NCBI RefSeq assembly: GCF_009192765.1
Contig: NZ_VOHQ01000012.1
Span: 94,501-158,500 of the forward strand
Source: Agriterribacter humi
GTDB lineage: Bacteria > Bacteroidota > Bacteroidia > Chitinophagales > Chitinophagaceae
Direction: 5' to 3'
DNA length: 64,000 bases
Shown here: one piece after another, positions 48,724 to 58,100 of the stretch
Position numbering within the stretch: position 1 is the stretch's first letter
Layout of the letters: every line of letters starts with the position of its first letter
The notes under the pieces: model-generated
Told to the model about the DNA's origin: nothing
What the model saw: only the letters and a program-made list of their open reading frames with translations
Database searches by the model: none
Made by a program: the position numbers and the translations under genes

Positions 48724-51700
48724 GTGAAAAAGAAAGTATTACTACTGGTAACGATTGCATTTGCTTACTGCTTCGGTTATGCGCAGGGTTATTACTTCAG
48801 GCATTACCAGGTGGAGAACGGGCTTTCTCACAACACCGTTTTTTGTACCCTGCAGGACAGCAGGGGCTTTATGTGGTTTGGCACAAAAGACGGGCTGAAC
48901 CGGTTTGACGGCACCAGCTTTAAAATATTCAGGAAAGACGACCAGGATACCGGCAGCATTGGCAACAATTTTATATACAGTTTACGGGAGGACGATGCCG
49001 GCCATATGTGGGTTGGAACAGGGAAAGGGCTTTACGCATACAATGCAGAAAAAGAAAATTTCAGGCGGGTACCCACACTTGAGCTTTCCGATGTGAATGA
49101 AATACAAACAGACAACAAGGGTAATATCTGGTTCTTAATGGGCGCAAAACTTTACCAGTATAACCCCGTTACCTGCAACGTTGCCCAGATTGCCGAACTC
49201 CGGGATGAATGGATAACCTCCATTTGGGTTACCGATGCCGGCATAGTATGGTTTACCACCTTCGGTACCTTAAAAAAATATGATCCTGAAACAGGGATCT
49301 ACGCGTCATATGACGTATTCAGCCATTCACCCCATACGCCTACCAAATGGATAGAGAAAATGTTTTATGCCGGCAACGGAAAAATACTTTTAGGAACTAC
49401 GGGGCAGGGTCTCAAAATCTTTGATACCAAAGATGGTTCATATACCGATGTTCTTACTTATAATCCCGACAAAACAAACATATTTGTGCGCGACTTCGTT
49501 CATATCACAAACAATGAATACTGGATAGCCAGCGAATCAGGCATTTTTATTTATGATACGGAGAAAGGTACCATTGCTAACCTCCACAAACAATACAACG
49601 ATCCTTATTCCCTGTCAGATAACGCTATTTATTCGCTTTGTAGGGATAAGGAAGGCGGTATCTGGGCGGGCACTTATTTTGGAGGCGTCAATTATTTTCC
49701 GAAACAATACCTCGCTTTTCAAAAGTATTTTCCCGATAACAGCCCGCAAAGCATCAGTGGTAATGCAGTAAGAGAAATATGCCAGGACCGGTACGGGAAC
49801 CTCTGGATCGGCACTGAAGACAGGGGTTTGAACAAGCTCAATCCCAAAACGGGCCATATCACACAGTATATGCCAACAGGAAAACCCGGCAGCATTTCCT
49901 ATCCCAATATTCACGGACTGTTGGCAACAGGCAACCAGTTGTGGATCGGAACGTTTGAGCACGGGCTGGATGTGATGGACATCAGAACCGGTAAAGTAAT
50001 ACAGCATTACAACTCCGCTACTCCCGGACTGCGCAGCAATTTTCCACTTTCTTTATATAAAACACGAAGCGGTGAACTGCTTACTGGTACTTCGATTAGC
50101 CTTACCCGCTATGATTCCATATCGCAGAGCTTTATAAAAGTGGAACAGGTTCCGGGCGATCATTTTATATACCATATTATGGAGGATCGCGATGGCACGG
50201 TATGGGTAAGCACTATTGGAGACGGCTTATATTTTTATAATGAAAAAACGGGCAGACGGGGCAATTTCCGTTACAATCCGCAACACCGGGAAAGCCTGGG
50301 CAGCGATATGGTGAACAGTAGCTTTGAGGACAGCAATGGCAACCTGTGGGTAGCTACGGAAGGAGGCGGACTATGCAAGCTCAACAAAGAAAACAAAACC
50401 TTTACCCGTTATACCAGCAAAAATGGCATGCCCAGCGACTATATTTTTAAAATTCTGGAAGATGGCAGGAAAAACCTTTGGATAGCTACTTCCCGCGGGC
50501 TGGTATGCCTTAACCTTACCACAGGAAAAATGCTTGTGTATACCAGGGCCAATGGATTATTAAATGACCAGTTCAACTATAATTCGGGATATAAAAACAA
50601 AGAAGGGAAAATGTATTTCGGGAGCGTAAAAGGAATGATCAGTTTTAACCCCGATACCTTCTCAGCAAGCAATTTTGTCGCTCCCGTTTATATTACAGGG
50701 CTACAGGTAAACAACAAAGAAGTGCAGGTTAAGGACGAAGATTCACCACTTACAAAGTCTGTTCTCCTCACCCGGAAAATAACGCTGCCTTATGATCAGT
50801 CTTCCTTTAGCATTGACTTTGCGGCTTTAAGCTATACCGCCCCAGAAATGACCGCCTACGCCTATATCATGCACGGCGCGGATAAGGAGTGGACACCCAT
50901 AAAAACCAACCGCAAAGTTTATTTTACCAACCTGTTGCCGGGCACCTATGTTTTTAATGTTAAGGCAGCAGGCAGCAACGGCGGGTGGAGCCGGCAACCC
51001 GCACAGTTAACCATACAAATCCTTCCACCCTGGTGGGCAAGCTCCTGGGCCTATGCATTGTATACCCTGGCCGCAATGGCGCTTGCATTTTATTTGGTAA
51101 GACGATACCACAATCATATTGAGGAAAAGAACAGGAGGAAGATTGAATACCTGCACCACGAAAAAGAAAAAGAATTGTATGAAGCAAAAATTGATTTCTT
51201 TACCAATGTAGCGCACGAAATAAAAACGCCGCTCACCCTCATAAAAGGCCCACTGGAAAAAATAATCAACCAGGCCCATAACCGGCCTGAAATACAAAAG
51301 CACCTGTCTACAATGGAAAGGAATACCAACCGGCTCATTGACCTCACCAGCCAGTTGCTCGACTTCCGGCAAACGGAAGCGAAAGGATTCAGGCTCAATT
51401 TATCAAAAATGAATGTTTCGGCATTGCTCAGGGAAACTTTTTCTAATTTCAAATCACTGGCGGAACAAAAGAATCTTGCCTATTCCCTTTCCCTCCCCGA
51501 AAGCGATTTGTATGCCCGGGTGGATGATGATGCTTTGAATAAAATATACTGCAACCTTTTCAGTAACGCGGTAAAGTATGCGCAACAGGAGGTAAAAATT
51601 AAAATGGAAGCCGGTCCACAGGGCCATTTTACAACGGAGATCATAAGCGACGGGTATGTAATACCTGAAAATAAAAGAGAAAAGATATTCGAACCTTTTT

Positions 51701-51891
51701 ATCGGCTCAAAGGAACGGAAAAGCAGAAAGGTACCGGCATAGGCCTTGCACTCTCGCGATCGCTGGCTGCACTGCACAAGGGCACACTCTATCTTAAACA
51801 AACGAATACGCCCGGCTATAATATTTTCGTGTTGAGTTTACCCTTATCTTCCAAAGCTGTAATGGAAAGTGCGGATAATGAATCAAAATAA
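48724..51891 (+). CDS. HTCS-type sensor histidine kinase (without fused regulator)
   Basis: A 1,055-aa sensor from a GTG start (VKKKVLLLVTIAFAYCFGYA is the signal peptide); an in-frame ATG at 48589 would start inside the operator. The periplasmic part has two Reg_prop propellers (repeats such as GFMWFGTKDGLNRFDG and GNLWIGTEDRGLNKL) and a Y_Y_Y domain ending near residue 770. One membrane helix follows. HisKA has the phospho-His in NVAHEIKTPLTL near residue 830, and HATPase carries NLFSNAVKYA and GTGIGLALSR. Hybrid two-component systems of this kind normally continue with receiver and AraC domains; here they are a separate gene five bases on. Confidence 0.93.
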   Translation: MKKKVLLLVTIAFAYCFGYAQGYYFRHYQVENGLSHNTVFCTLQDSRGFMWFGTKDGLNRFDGTSFKIFRKDDQDTGSIGNNFIYSLREDDAGHMWVGTGKGLYAYNAEKENFRRVPTLELSDVNEIQTDNKGNIWFLMGAKLYQYNPVTCNVAQIAELRDEWITSIWVTDAGIVWFTTFGTLKKYDPETGIYASYDVFSHSPHTPTKWIEKMFYAGNGKILLGTTGQGLKIFDTKDGSYTDVLTYNPDKTNIFVRDFVHITNNEYWIASESGIFIYDTEKGTIANLHKQYNDPYSLSDNAIYSLCRDKEGGIWAGTYFGGVNYFPKQYLAFQKYFPDNSPQSISGNAVREICQDRYGNLWIGTEDRGLNKLNPKTGHITQYMPTGKPGSISYPNIHGLLATGNQLWIGTFEHGLDVMDIRTGKVIQHYNSATPGLRSNFPLSLYKTRSGELLTGTSISLTRYDSISQSFIKVEQVPGDHFIYHIMEDRDGTVWVSTIGDGLYFYNEKTGRRGNFRYNPQHRESLGSDMVNSSFEDSNGNLWVATEGGGLCKLNKENKTFTRYTSKNGMPSDYIFKILEDGRKNLWIATSRGLVCLNLTTGKMLVYTRANGLLNDQFNYNSGYKNKEGKMYFGSVKGMISFNPDTFSASNFVAPVYITGLQVNNKEVQVKDEDSPLTKSVLLTRKITLPYDQSSFSIDFAALSYTAPEMTAYAYIMHGADKEWTPIKTNRKVYFTNLLPGTYVFNVKAAGSNGGWSRQPAQLTIQILPPWWASSWAYALYTLAAMALAFYLVRRYHNHIEEKNRRKIEYLHHEKEKELYEAKIDFFTNVAHEIKTPLTLIKGPLEKIINQAHNRPEIQKHLSTMERNTNRLIDLTSQLLDFRQTEAKGFRLNLSKMNVSALLRETFSNFKSLAEQKNLAYSLSLPESDLYARVDDDALNKIYCNLFSNAVKYAQQEVKIKMEAGPQGHFTTEIISDGYVIPENKREKIFEPFYRLKGTEKQKGTGIGLALSRSLAALHKGTLYLKQTNTPGYNIFVLSLPLSSKAVMESADNESK

Positions 51892-51896
51892 AGTTG

Positions 51897-52670
51897 ATGA
51901 TGACACCTGCTGTTTTATTAATAGACGACAATGAAGATATTCTTGAGTTTCTGACAGATGAACTGCAGGAAAAATATACCCTGTTCACCGCTACCAATAG
52001 TGAAGATGCGCTTGCACTGCTGCTGCAGGAATCCATACAACTCATTGTAAGCGATGTAATGATGCCCGGAATGGACGGCTTTGAATTGTGCCGCACAATT
52101 AAAACTGATTTCGATTACAGCCATATACCCGTTATATTGCTAACGGCAAAGAACACCCTCCAATCAAAAATTGAAGGTCTGGAGATTGGCGCCGATGCCT
52201 ATATTGAGAAACCTTTTTCGCCGGCGCACCTGCAGGTGCAGATCGCCAATTTGCTTAACAACCGCAGCAAGCTCAGGGAATATTTTGCCAGTTCGCCGCT
52301 GGTGCATATTAAAAGCATGGCGCATTCTAAATCGGATGAACATTTTTTGGAAACGCTCCATGAAGCCATTTACCGGAATATGGATAATACGGAATTGGAT
52401 GTAGAGCACCTGTCGCGCATTATGAATATGAGCCGGCCCACTTTGTACCGTAAAATAAAAGGCATCTCCCACTTAACGCCGCATGAGCTCATCAATATTA
52501 CCCGTCTTAAAAAAGCCGCCGGACTATTAGCCGAAGGCCAATATAAAATATTTGAAATAGCCGCTATGACAGGTTTTCAATCGCAGAACAATTTCGGCAG
52601 AAGCTTTTTGAAACAGTTTGGTATGACGCCAACAGAATATGCGAGGGTGAAGAAGGAGGAGAACTTGTAA
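51897..52670 (+). CDS. Response regulator with AraC-type DNA-binding domain
   Basis: A ~257-aa protein. The receiver domain has acidic pair DDN, phospho-Asp in IVSDVMMPGMDGFELC near residue 53, and Lys in YIEKPFSPAHL. An AraC/XylS helix-turn-helix pair follows (LSRIMNMSRPTLYRKIKGISHLTP; FEIAAMTGFQSQNNFGRSFLKQFG). ATG at 51897 or 51900 is preferred over the TTG at 51894. It directly follows the kinase and corresponds to the C-terminal part of a one-piece HTCS. It should activate the susC operon on binding of oligosaccharide by the sensor. Confidence 0.93.
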   Translation: MMTPAVLLIDDNEDILEFLTDELQEKYTLFTATNSEDALALLLQESIQLIVSDVMMPGMDGFELCRTIKTDFDYSHIPVILLTAKNTLQSKIEGLEIGADAYIEKPFSPAHLQVQIANLLNNRSKLREYFASSPLVHIKSMAHSKSDEHFLETLHEAIYRNMDNTELDVEHLSRIMNMSRPTLYRKIKGISHLTPHELINITRLKKAAGLLAEGQYKIFEIAAMTGFQSQNNFGRSFLKQFGMTPTEYARVKKEENL

Positions 52671-52734
52671 TATCTGCCTGGCAGAATCTGCAGCACAGCG
52701 AACATGGCAGGTTTTGGTTCGGACTTAGCTCATT

Positions 52735-54813
52735 TTACCTCAACCAAACCGTTTGTGTAAACGCACCGTTAGCGGCTGCATCCCAGGCTTCTATGCGCAC
52801 CCATTTTCTACCCGGCAAATTTAATGAAACCCTGAATTTTTGTTTATCAAAAGGAAGCGTAGCATCCAGGTTCATCTTATGCCTGTATACCTGGTTTCCG
52901 TCACCCGATATGATCTCCACAAAGTTTAAGGGGAAGGTCCACTGCAGGTTAAAAGCAATAGCTGCTTTCCCGTTTTCCGCAAGCTCAGCCGTATCGCCAG
53001 CCTGCTTTTTGTTCACCGTAAATGATGGGATCAATACTTCGCCGGTGGTTGAAAAAAAACGCCCTTTTTGTAAAACATCCAGAATGCTTTGCCAGCCTTT
53101 GTTGTAAGTAGGCAAGTTGTTTAACTGCAAATAGTTTACATTCAAATGCGCATACATTTCGTTCTCCGGCTCAATTGTAAATACATCAGCTTCTGCCAGC
53201 ACTTTCTTTTGAACGCCCCAGTTGTTCATATCATCCATCAGGTCTAACACTCTTTTTCCCAGCCGGGGCTGCGAAAGATCAGCAGGCATCGCTTTCCAGG
53301 CTGCACCCAAAAAACGATCCGATTTAAAGAATGCTGATGTCTTATATTTATCAGGATAATCTACCGAGCCTTTGGTTCTCGGGTGCGCTGTCCATGCCAG
53401 CCCTTTTTCTTCCTTTAATAAATCCAACATTTCTGTTGCATTGGCAACGCGGTAAACCGCTCCATACACCGGGTGTACCGTCTTATAAGGAACACTGTCG
53501 CTGCGCGACATGATCCAGTAAACAGGCTTTGGAAAAAGTTGCAGCCAATGCCCGCCAAAAAATTCATTGGGCTCCTCCCCGGGTAATAATAAAAAATTCT
53601 CAGTTGAAAGTCTTCTGCATTGTTCAAACAAAGCATGCAATTCTTTCAAACGTTGTTCATCAGGACCCTTAGGATGCGCAGTGTAATGAAACTCAGCAAG
53701 ATGAACAATATCAATTCCTGTTTGTTTAAATACATTGATAAAACTGGGTGTATCGGGCACCGGCTTGCCAGCCAGTACCACATTCATCACAAACTCATTG
53801 TGAAAATGGCTTGCCATTGTTTTATATCCCGGAAGTGAAACATACCGATCACCGTTCGTAAATTTTTTCACATCATTCAGTAATGCCTCCGGACCAGTTG
53901 TACCCAGTAAACAAAAAAAGTTTAATCGCTGTTCTGTTCCGGGAGGTGCATTAAACCAGGGTACAAAGCGGTTATCACCCGTTAATTCCTGCCGTATACC
54001 CAGGCCATAGCCATCTGTGATTTTACGGTAATGGTTGCCATGCCATGTAAAGCGCAGGTTAAATGCTTCATCGAGCGGATAGAAATATTGGTGAGGCGCC
54101 GGAAAAACAGCGATGCCGCCTGTTTTTGTGTTACCAATGATGGTACGATATTTTACCATCTCATTTTTACTGCTGTCGGTAAATTGTGGTTGAACAGCCT
54201 GCATTTCATCGTTCACATCGGCCCATGAAATGCTGTTCCATTTCATCTCTTTGCTTATCAGTCCGGCATCATATACAATAGCGGTAGAATCTTTACTGGT
54301 GGATACAACAGCCGCTATGTTCATCAACGGGCTGCCATTATACAGGGTAATTTCAATGGTTCCGCTAAAGCCGGGTGTTGTAATTTCATGTATGGTAATG
54401 ATCGTTCTTGATCCGGAACTGCTTACCGATGCCGATTTTTTATTGATCTCTGCAAGATGTAACTGGTAAGGCTTGAGATGCACTTTGTCGAAAAAAATAT
54501 TCCATCCGTTTTGCGATACCAGGTCGCGTTTGCCAACCGTAAGCAAAAACACGGGATCAACATCTTCCACAATATTTTTTACCGTGGCGCCCTCCAGTAC
54601 GTTAATGCTTTTAAACAGGGGTTCATTCCTGTTTACACTCAATACTACCTGTGCACGTTGCTTTTTACCAGAGGGCCATGAAACAGAAAACGTGTTTTGG
54701 GCAACCTGCACCTGCGCCCCATTTTTATCGCTAAAACCTTTCAGGTTAACCGGCATCTGGGCATGCAGAACCGAAAAGCCCATTAGTAAAACAATAATGA
54801 ATGCGTACCGCAT
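52735..54813 (-). CDS. Secreted protein with PHP-like central region
   Basis: A 692-aa protein with a signal peptide (MRYAFIIVLLMGFSVLHA). The first ~350 residues are beta-rich. The middle (~365-560) resembles a PHP-type metal-dependent phosphoesterase barrel by its spaced histidines and acids (SHFHNEF, HLAEFHYTAHPKG, LLPGEEPNEFFGGHW, LAWTAHPRTKGS), and the end is a beta domain. The canonical PHP HxH start is not exact, so the enzyme class is uncertain. It lies next to the regulatory genes of the polysaccharide locus and could process a modified sugar (inference). Confidence 0.6.
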   Translation of the reverse strand: MRYAFIIVLLMGFSVLHAQMPVNLKGFSDKNGAQVQVAQNTFSVSWPSGKKQRAQVVLSVNRNEPLFKSINVLEGATVKNIVEDVDPVFLLTVGKRDLVSQNGWNIFFDKVHLKPYQLHLAEINKKSASVSSSGSRTIITIHEITTPGFSGTIEITLYNGSPLMNIAAVVSTSKDSTAIVYDAGLISKEMKWNSISWADVNDEMQAVQPQFTDSSKNEMVKYRTIIGNTKTGGIAVFPAPHQYFYPLDEAFNLRFTWHGNHYRKITDGYGLGIRQELTGDNRFVPWFNAPPGTEQRLNFFCLLGTTGPEALLNDVKKFTNGDRYVSLPGYKTMASHFHNEFVMNVVLAGKPVPDTPSFINVFKQTGIDIVHLAEFHYTAHPKGPDEQRLKELHALFEQCRRLSTENFLLLPGEEPNEFFGGHWLQLFPKPVYWIMSRSDSVPYKTVHPVYGAVYRVANATEMLDLLKEEKGLAWTAHPRTKGSVDYPDKYKTSAFFKSDRFLGAAWKAMPADLSQPRLGKRVLDLMDDMNNWGVQKKVLAEADVFTIEPENEMYAHLNVNYLQLNNLPTYNKGWQSILDVLQKGRFFSTTGEVLIPSFTVNKKQAGDTAELAENGKAAIAFNLQWTFPLNFVEIISGDGNQVYRHKMNLDATLPFDKQKFRVSLNLPGRKWVRIEAWDAAANGAFTQTVWLR

Positions 54814-54956
54814 GATCAATCGATGGTTTAATTTCCTGTAAGATAAAGAGGGCAGGGCAATTTTTTTTATTATTGAATTCAAAAAAAATGTACCTTAAAG
54901 GCTGTGATTGCTGCTATTGGTATAGTACCCCAACGATAACCTAAACCCATTGTTCC

Positions 54957-54978
54957 ACTCTACATAATAATTTAGCAA
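54957..54978 (+). repeat. CRISPR-repeat-like fragment beyond the tracrRNA terminator
   Basis: CTACATAATAATTT followed by AGCAA matches the plus-strand CRISPR repeat (GCTACATAATAATTT, then GAAAGCAA) except for three missing bases. It is located about 35 bases downstream of the tracrRNA 3' end. It may be a relic of an old repeat. Confidence 0.5.
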
Positions 54979-55012
54979 TAGATAGAAGGAAGATTTTAGG
55001 AAGTAAGGGCAT

Positions 55013-55100
55013 AAAAAAGCGATCCCAACCTAAGTCGGAACCGCTTTAAATGTTTTCACAACGATAAAATCTTATTGTGATTTGCTTCAAATTAATAAGC
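55013..55100 (-). ncRNA. tracrRNA
   Basis: The anti-repeat (minus strand AATTTGAAGCAAATCACAAT) is complementary to the first ~24 bases of the CRISPR repeat in crRNA sense, with one bulged base (TTC against TTTC). Next comes a hairpin TCACAA/TTGTGA around an AT-rich loop. A terminator stem AAGCGGTTCCGAC / GTTGGGATCGCTT follows, with TTAG loop, 13 pairs counting three wobbles, and a T tract. This anti-repeat, hairpin and terminator order is that of type II-C tracrRNAs. It is transcribed away from cas9, its 5' end only ~20 bases from the cas9 start codon. Confidence 0.88.
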
Positions 55101-55108
55101 CAAATATA
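55101..55108 (-). promoter_or_regulatory. -7 box of the tracrRNA promoter
   Basis: On the minus strand this reads TATATTTG, a perfect match to the Bacteroidota -7 consensus TAnnTTTG, placed a few bases before the anti-repeat. The corresponding -33 region falls on the T-rich start of the cas9 coding sequence, so tracrRNA and cas9 initiation signals overlap. Confidence 0.65.
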
Positions 55109-55121
55109 AATAAAAATAGAC

Positions 55122-58100
55122 ATGATAAATAAAAAAATTTTAGGGATAGATATTGGAACCACCTCAATCGGCTGGGCAATAGTTGAAGCAAAAACAGAAA
55201 AACCCGTAAAATACAATGAGTATTTTGAGGATGATTTGCCTGAAACAAGAACTGACACAAATAATGATAGAACTGGAATTCACATAGGCAAAAATGGCTT
55301 GCCCGCAGTGGGTGTAAGAATTATCTCACAAGAGGGTAAAATGTTAAGCCGTTTCAATGAAGGGAAAAAATTGAATGAAAAAACTAATGAAACTCCAACT
55401 GCTCAAAGGCGAAGAATACGTGCTGGTAGAAAACTGAAAAGCCGTTATAAATTGAGAAGAGATAAGCTTTGCGCCGTACTGGAAATATTGGGAATGCTGC
55501 CTGACGCTTCTTATAGAAAAGTGAAAAATAAAAATGGGAAGGAGATGTGGAAAGCGATAGAAGCAAAAGATATAGATGGCAATAACGGAAAATGGTACAC
55601 TAAAAAAAGAGAGTATGAAGTTGATGAAATCGGTAAAAAGAAGAAGAAAAGAAAAAACGAGGAGGGCATTATTACCGGAATAGGCGAAGACTTATATAAA
55701 CTACGAAACAATGCTGCGATTGATCCTTTAGAAGATAGAAGAGATTGGGGTAGAATTTTGTTGCACTTAAATCAATGGAGGGGATATAGTAGCGATAGAT
55801 ACAGCAGCAATGAAGACGATGAACAGACTGATGATGGTTTTTATACCTCGCTTGTAGTAGATGATGTTGTTGACATAAAAAAAATATATAAGGACAAGCT
55901 CAATAAAAAGCTTGATAAAATTCAATATCAAATAAAATTTGAAAATGGAGATATTGGGATAGATGTTGTGAAAGTTGGTGAAAGTTCCTTTTACTCAAAA
56001 TTTAAAAAAGGCGAGGTTGCCACCTATAAAAAAGTAGAGGATGAAAATGATAAAAGTATAATTTATATTACGTGGCAAAATCTAAAAAAGGAGGCTTGGG
56101 CATACCGTAAGTGGCTAATCAACGATAGTATAGAAAAGTATATCCAAAGTAAAAGAGGTACGGTCGGTTCCTATTTTTATAATAACTTTTTTAATCAGGA
56201 ATATATTAAAACTATTCCTGAAGAAAATCGTTTAAAACGCATTCGCCATAATGTGGTAAACAGAAATTGGTATGAAGATGAATTTGAAACTATCTGGAAA
56301 ATTCAGTTTGAAAAACATAAAGCAAATTTCACAAAGGAGTTAGTTAATAAATGTATAGATGCTTCATTTACAAAAGATGAATCGGTAAAAAAAGAGTTGC
56401 GAAAAATTGGCAACCCTGAATTACAACTTAAAGCATTAATCAGGGATAAAATAATTTATTACCAGCGTCCCTGGCAACAAGCCAAAAACAAAGGAGAATG
56501 CAGATTTGAAAAGATACCGGATATTAAAAAGGATGAGGATGGTAAAATAATTCCACATAGGGACGGTAAAATCCATTATAAAGGAAGAACCGTTATTCCC
56601 CGCAGCCATCCTTTACATCAGGAATATAAAATATGGCAACAAATAAATAATGTCAGGATATGGTTTCATCCGAAGGATGAAAAGCAAATTGATTTGTTTG
56701 AAAATTCAGAGGTTTGCTCAAAGCTTTTAGGTAAAACCCCTATTGAAATTAAAGAGCTTCTTTATGAACGATTGCAAGACAGAAAAGAGCAATCATGGAG
56801 AACGTTTGTAAATGAAATATTTAACATTGAAGTAAAATTAAAAAAGGAGGGAGAAAAAAAGAAACCAACTGAAACGGAATATTATTCTATTAACTACATT
56901 AAAATATCAAAAAAAGGGGAGGAACAAGACAACCTATTAAAAGGCAATAAAACAAAGAAACAAATTGATGATGTTTTAAATATTAATGATAAAAGTTGGT
57001 ATTTAGAAACAGCGAAAAAAGGTAAAGACAGGCATAAGCCAGATAGAACAAACAAAGATGGAAAAACAATCTCATCGTTAAATTACAAAACCAGAGAATA
57101 TACTGTTTCAAACCTGCAATTACTTTGGGAATGTATTTATGATCTTACGGGATATAAAGCGGGCAATGATAGCGCAAATATTGAAATGATTAAAAATAGA
57201 ATTCGTAACCATTTCAGTGCTGATATCATTTCTGCTCCTCAATGCTTATCTCTTGCTAAAATTAAATTTGACGATGCTGGAATGGGGCAACTTTCGGCAA
57301 AAGCTATTCGCAATCTATTGCCATTAATGGCAGTTGGAAAATATGCAGAACAATATCCTATGACTGAAAAGGCTGATAAAAAAATAAAGAGTTTAATTGA
57401 GCTTAATCAGCAGGAACAAAATGAAACCAATGATGATTTGAAACTTTATTCCTTAAAAGAATTTATTACTGATAAAAGTGCAAGGATAAAGCTTTCTTCA
57501 AAAATGTCGGAAGAGGAATTTAAAGGTTTGAATTATTGGGAAGCAGCAGCCGTAGTTTATGGAAACCACTCTAAAGCTGGTATTACTAATATACCATCCG
57601 AAGAAATTGCGAACAGAATAAAAAACCTACAGCCTGTTCCGTTCGGAAAAATGAATAATCCGATAGTAGAAAAAATAGTCAACGAAACCTTAAAGCTGGT
57701 TCAATTAATTTATCTGACTTATGGAGGATTTGACGAAGTAAGAATTGAATTAAGCCGTGAATTAAAAAATTCAATAGATGACAGAGAGGCGATTTGGGAT
57801 GCAATGAAAAAGAATAACGAACGTAATGATTGGGCTAAAAAAATGTTGCGTGAAATGTTCAATGAAGAGGAATCGGAAAAGGTAGATGTTTCTTTAAGCA
57901 ATGGCAATATTGATAAGATAAAAATAATTGAAGAAGTAGTTGCTAACCGAAAAGGAAAAGAACATGAAGAAAAAAGGAAAAAAGTAATTACTGAGCCTAC
58001 TAAAGCCGATATTTTAAAATACCGTTTATGGTTGCAGCAAGAATTCAGATGCCCATACACAGATGAACCTATTCCTTTTTCTGATGTTTTTTCAAAGCAG

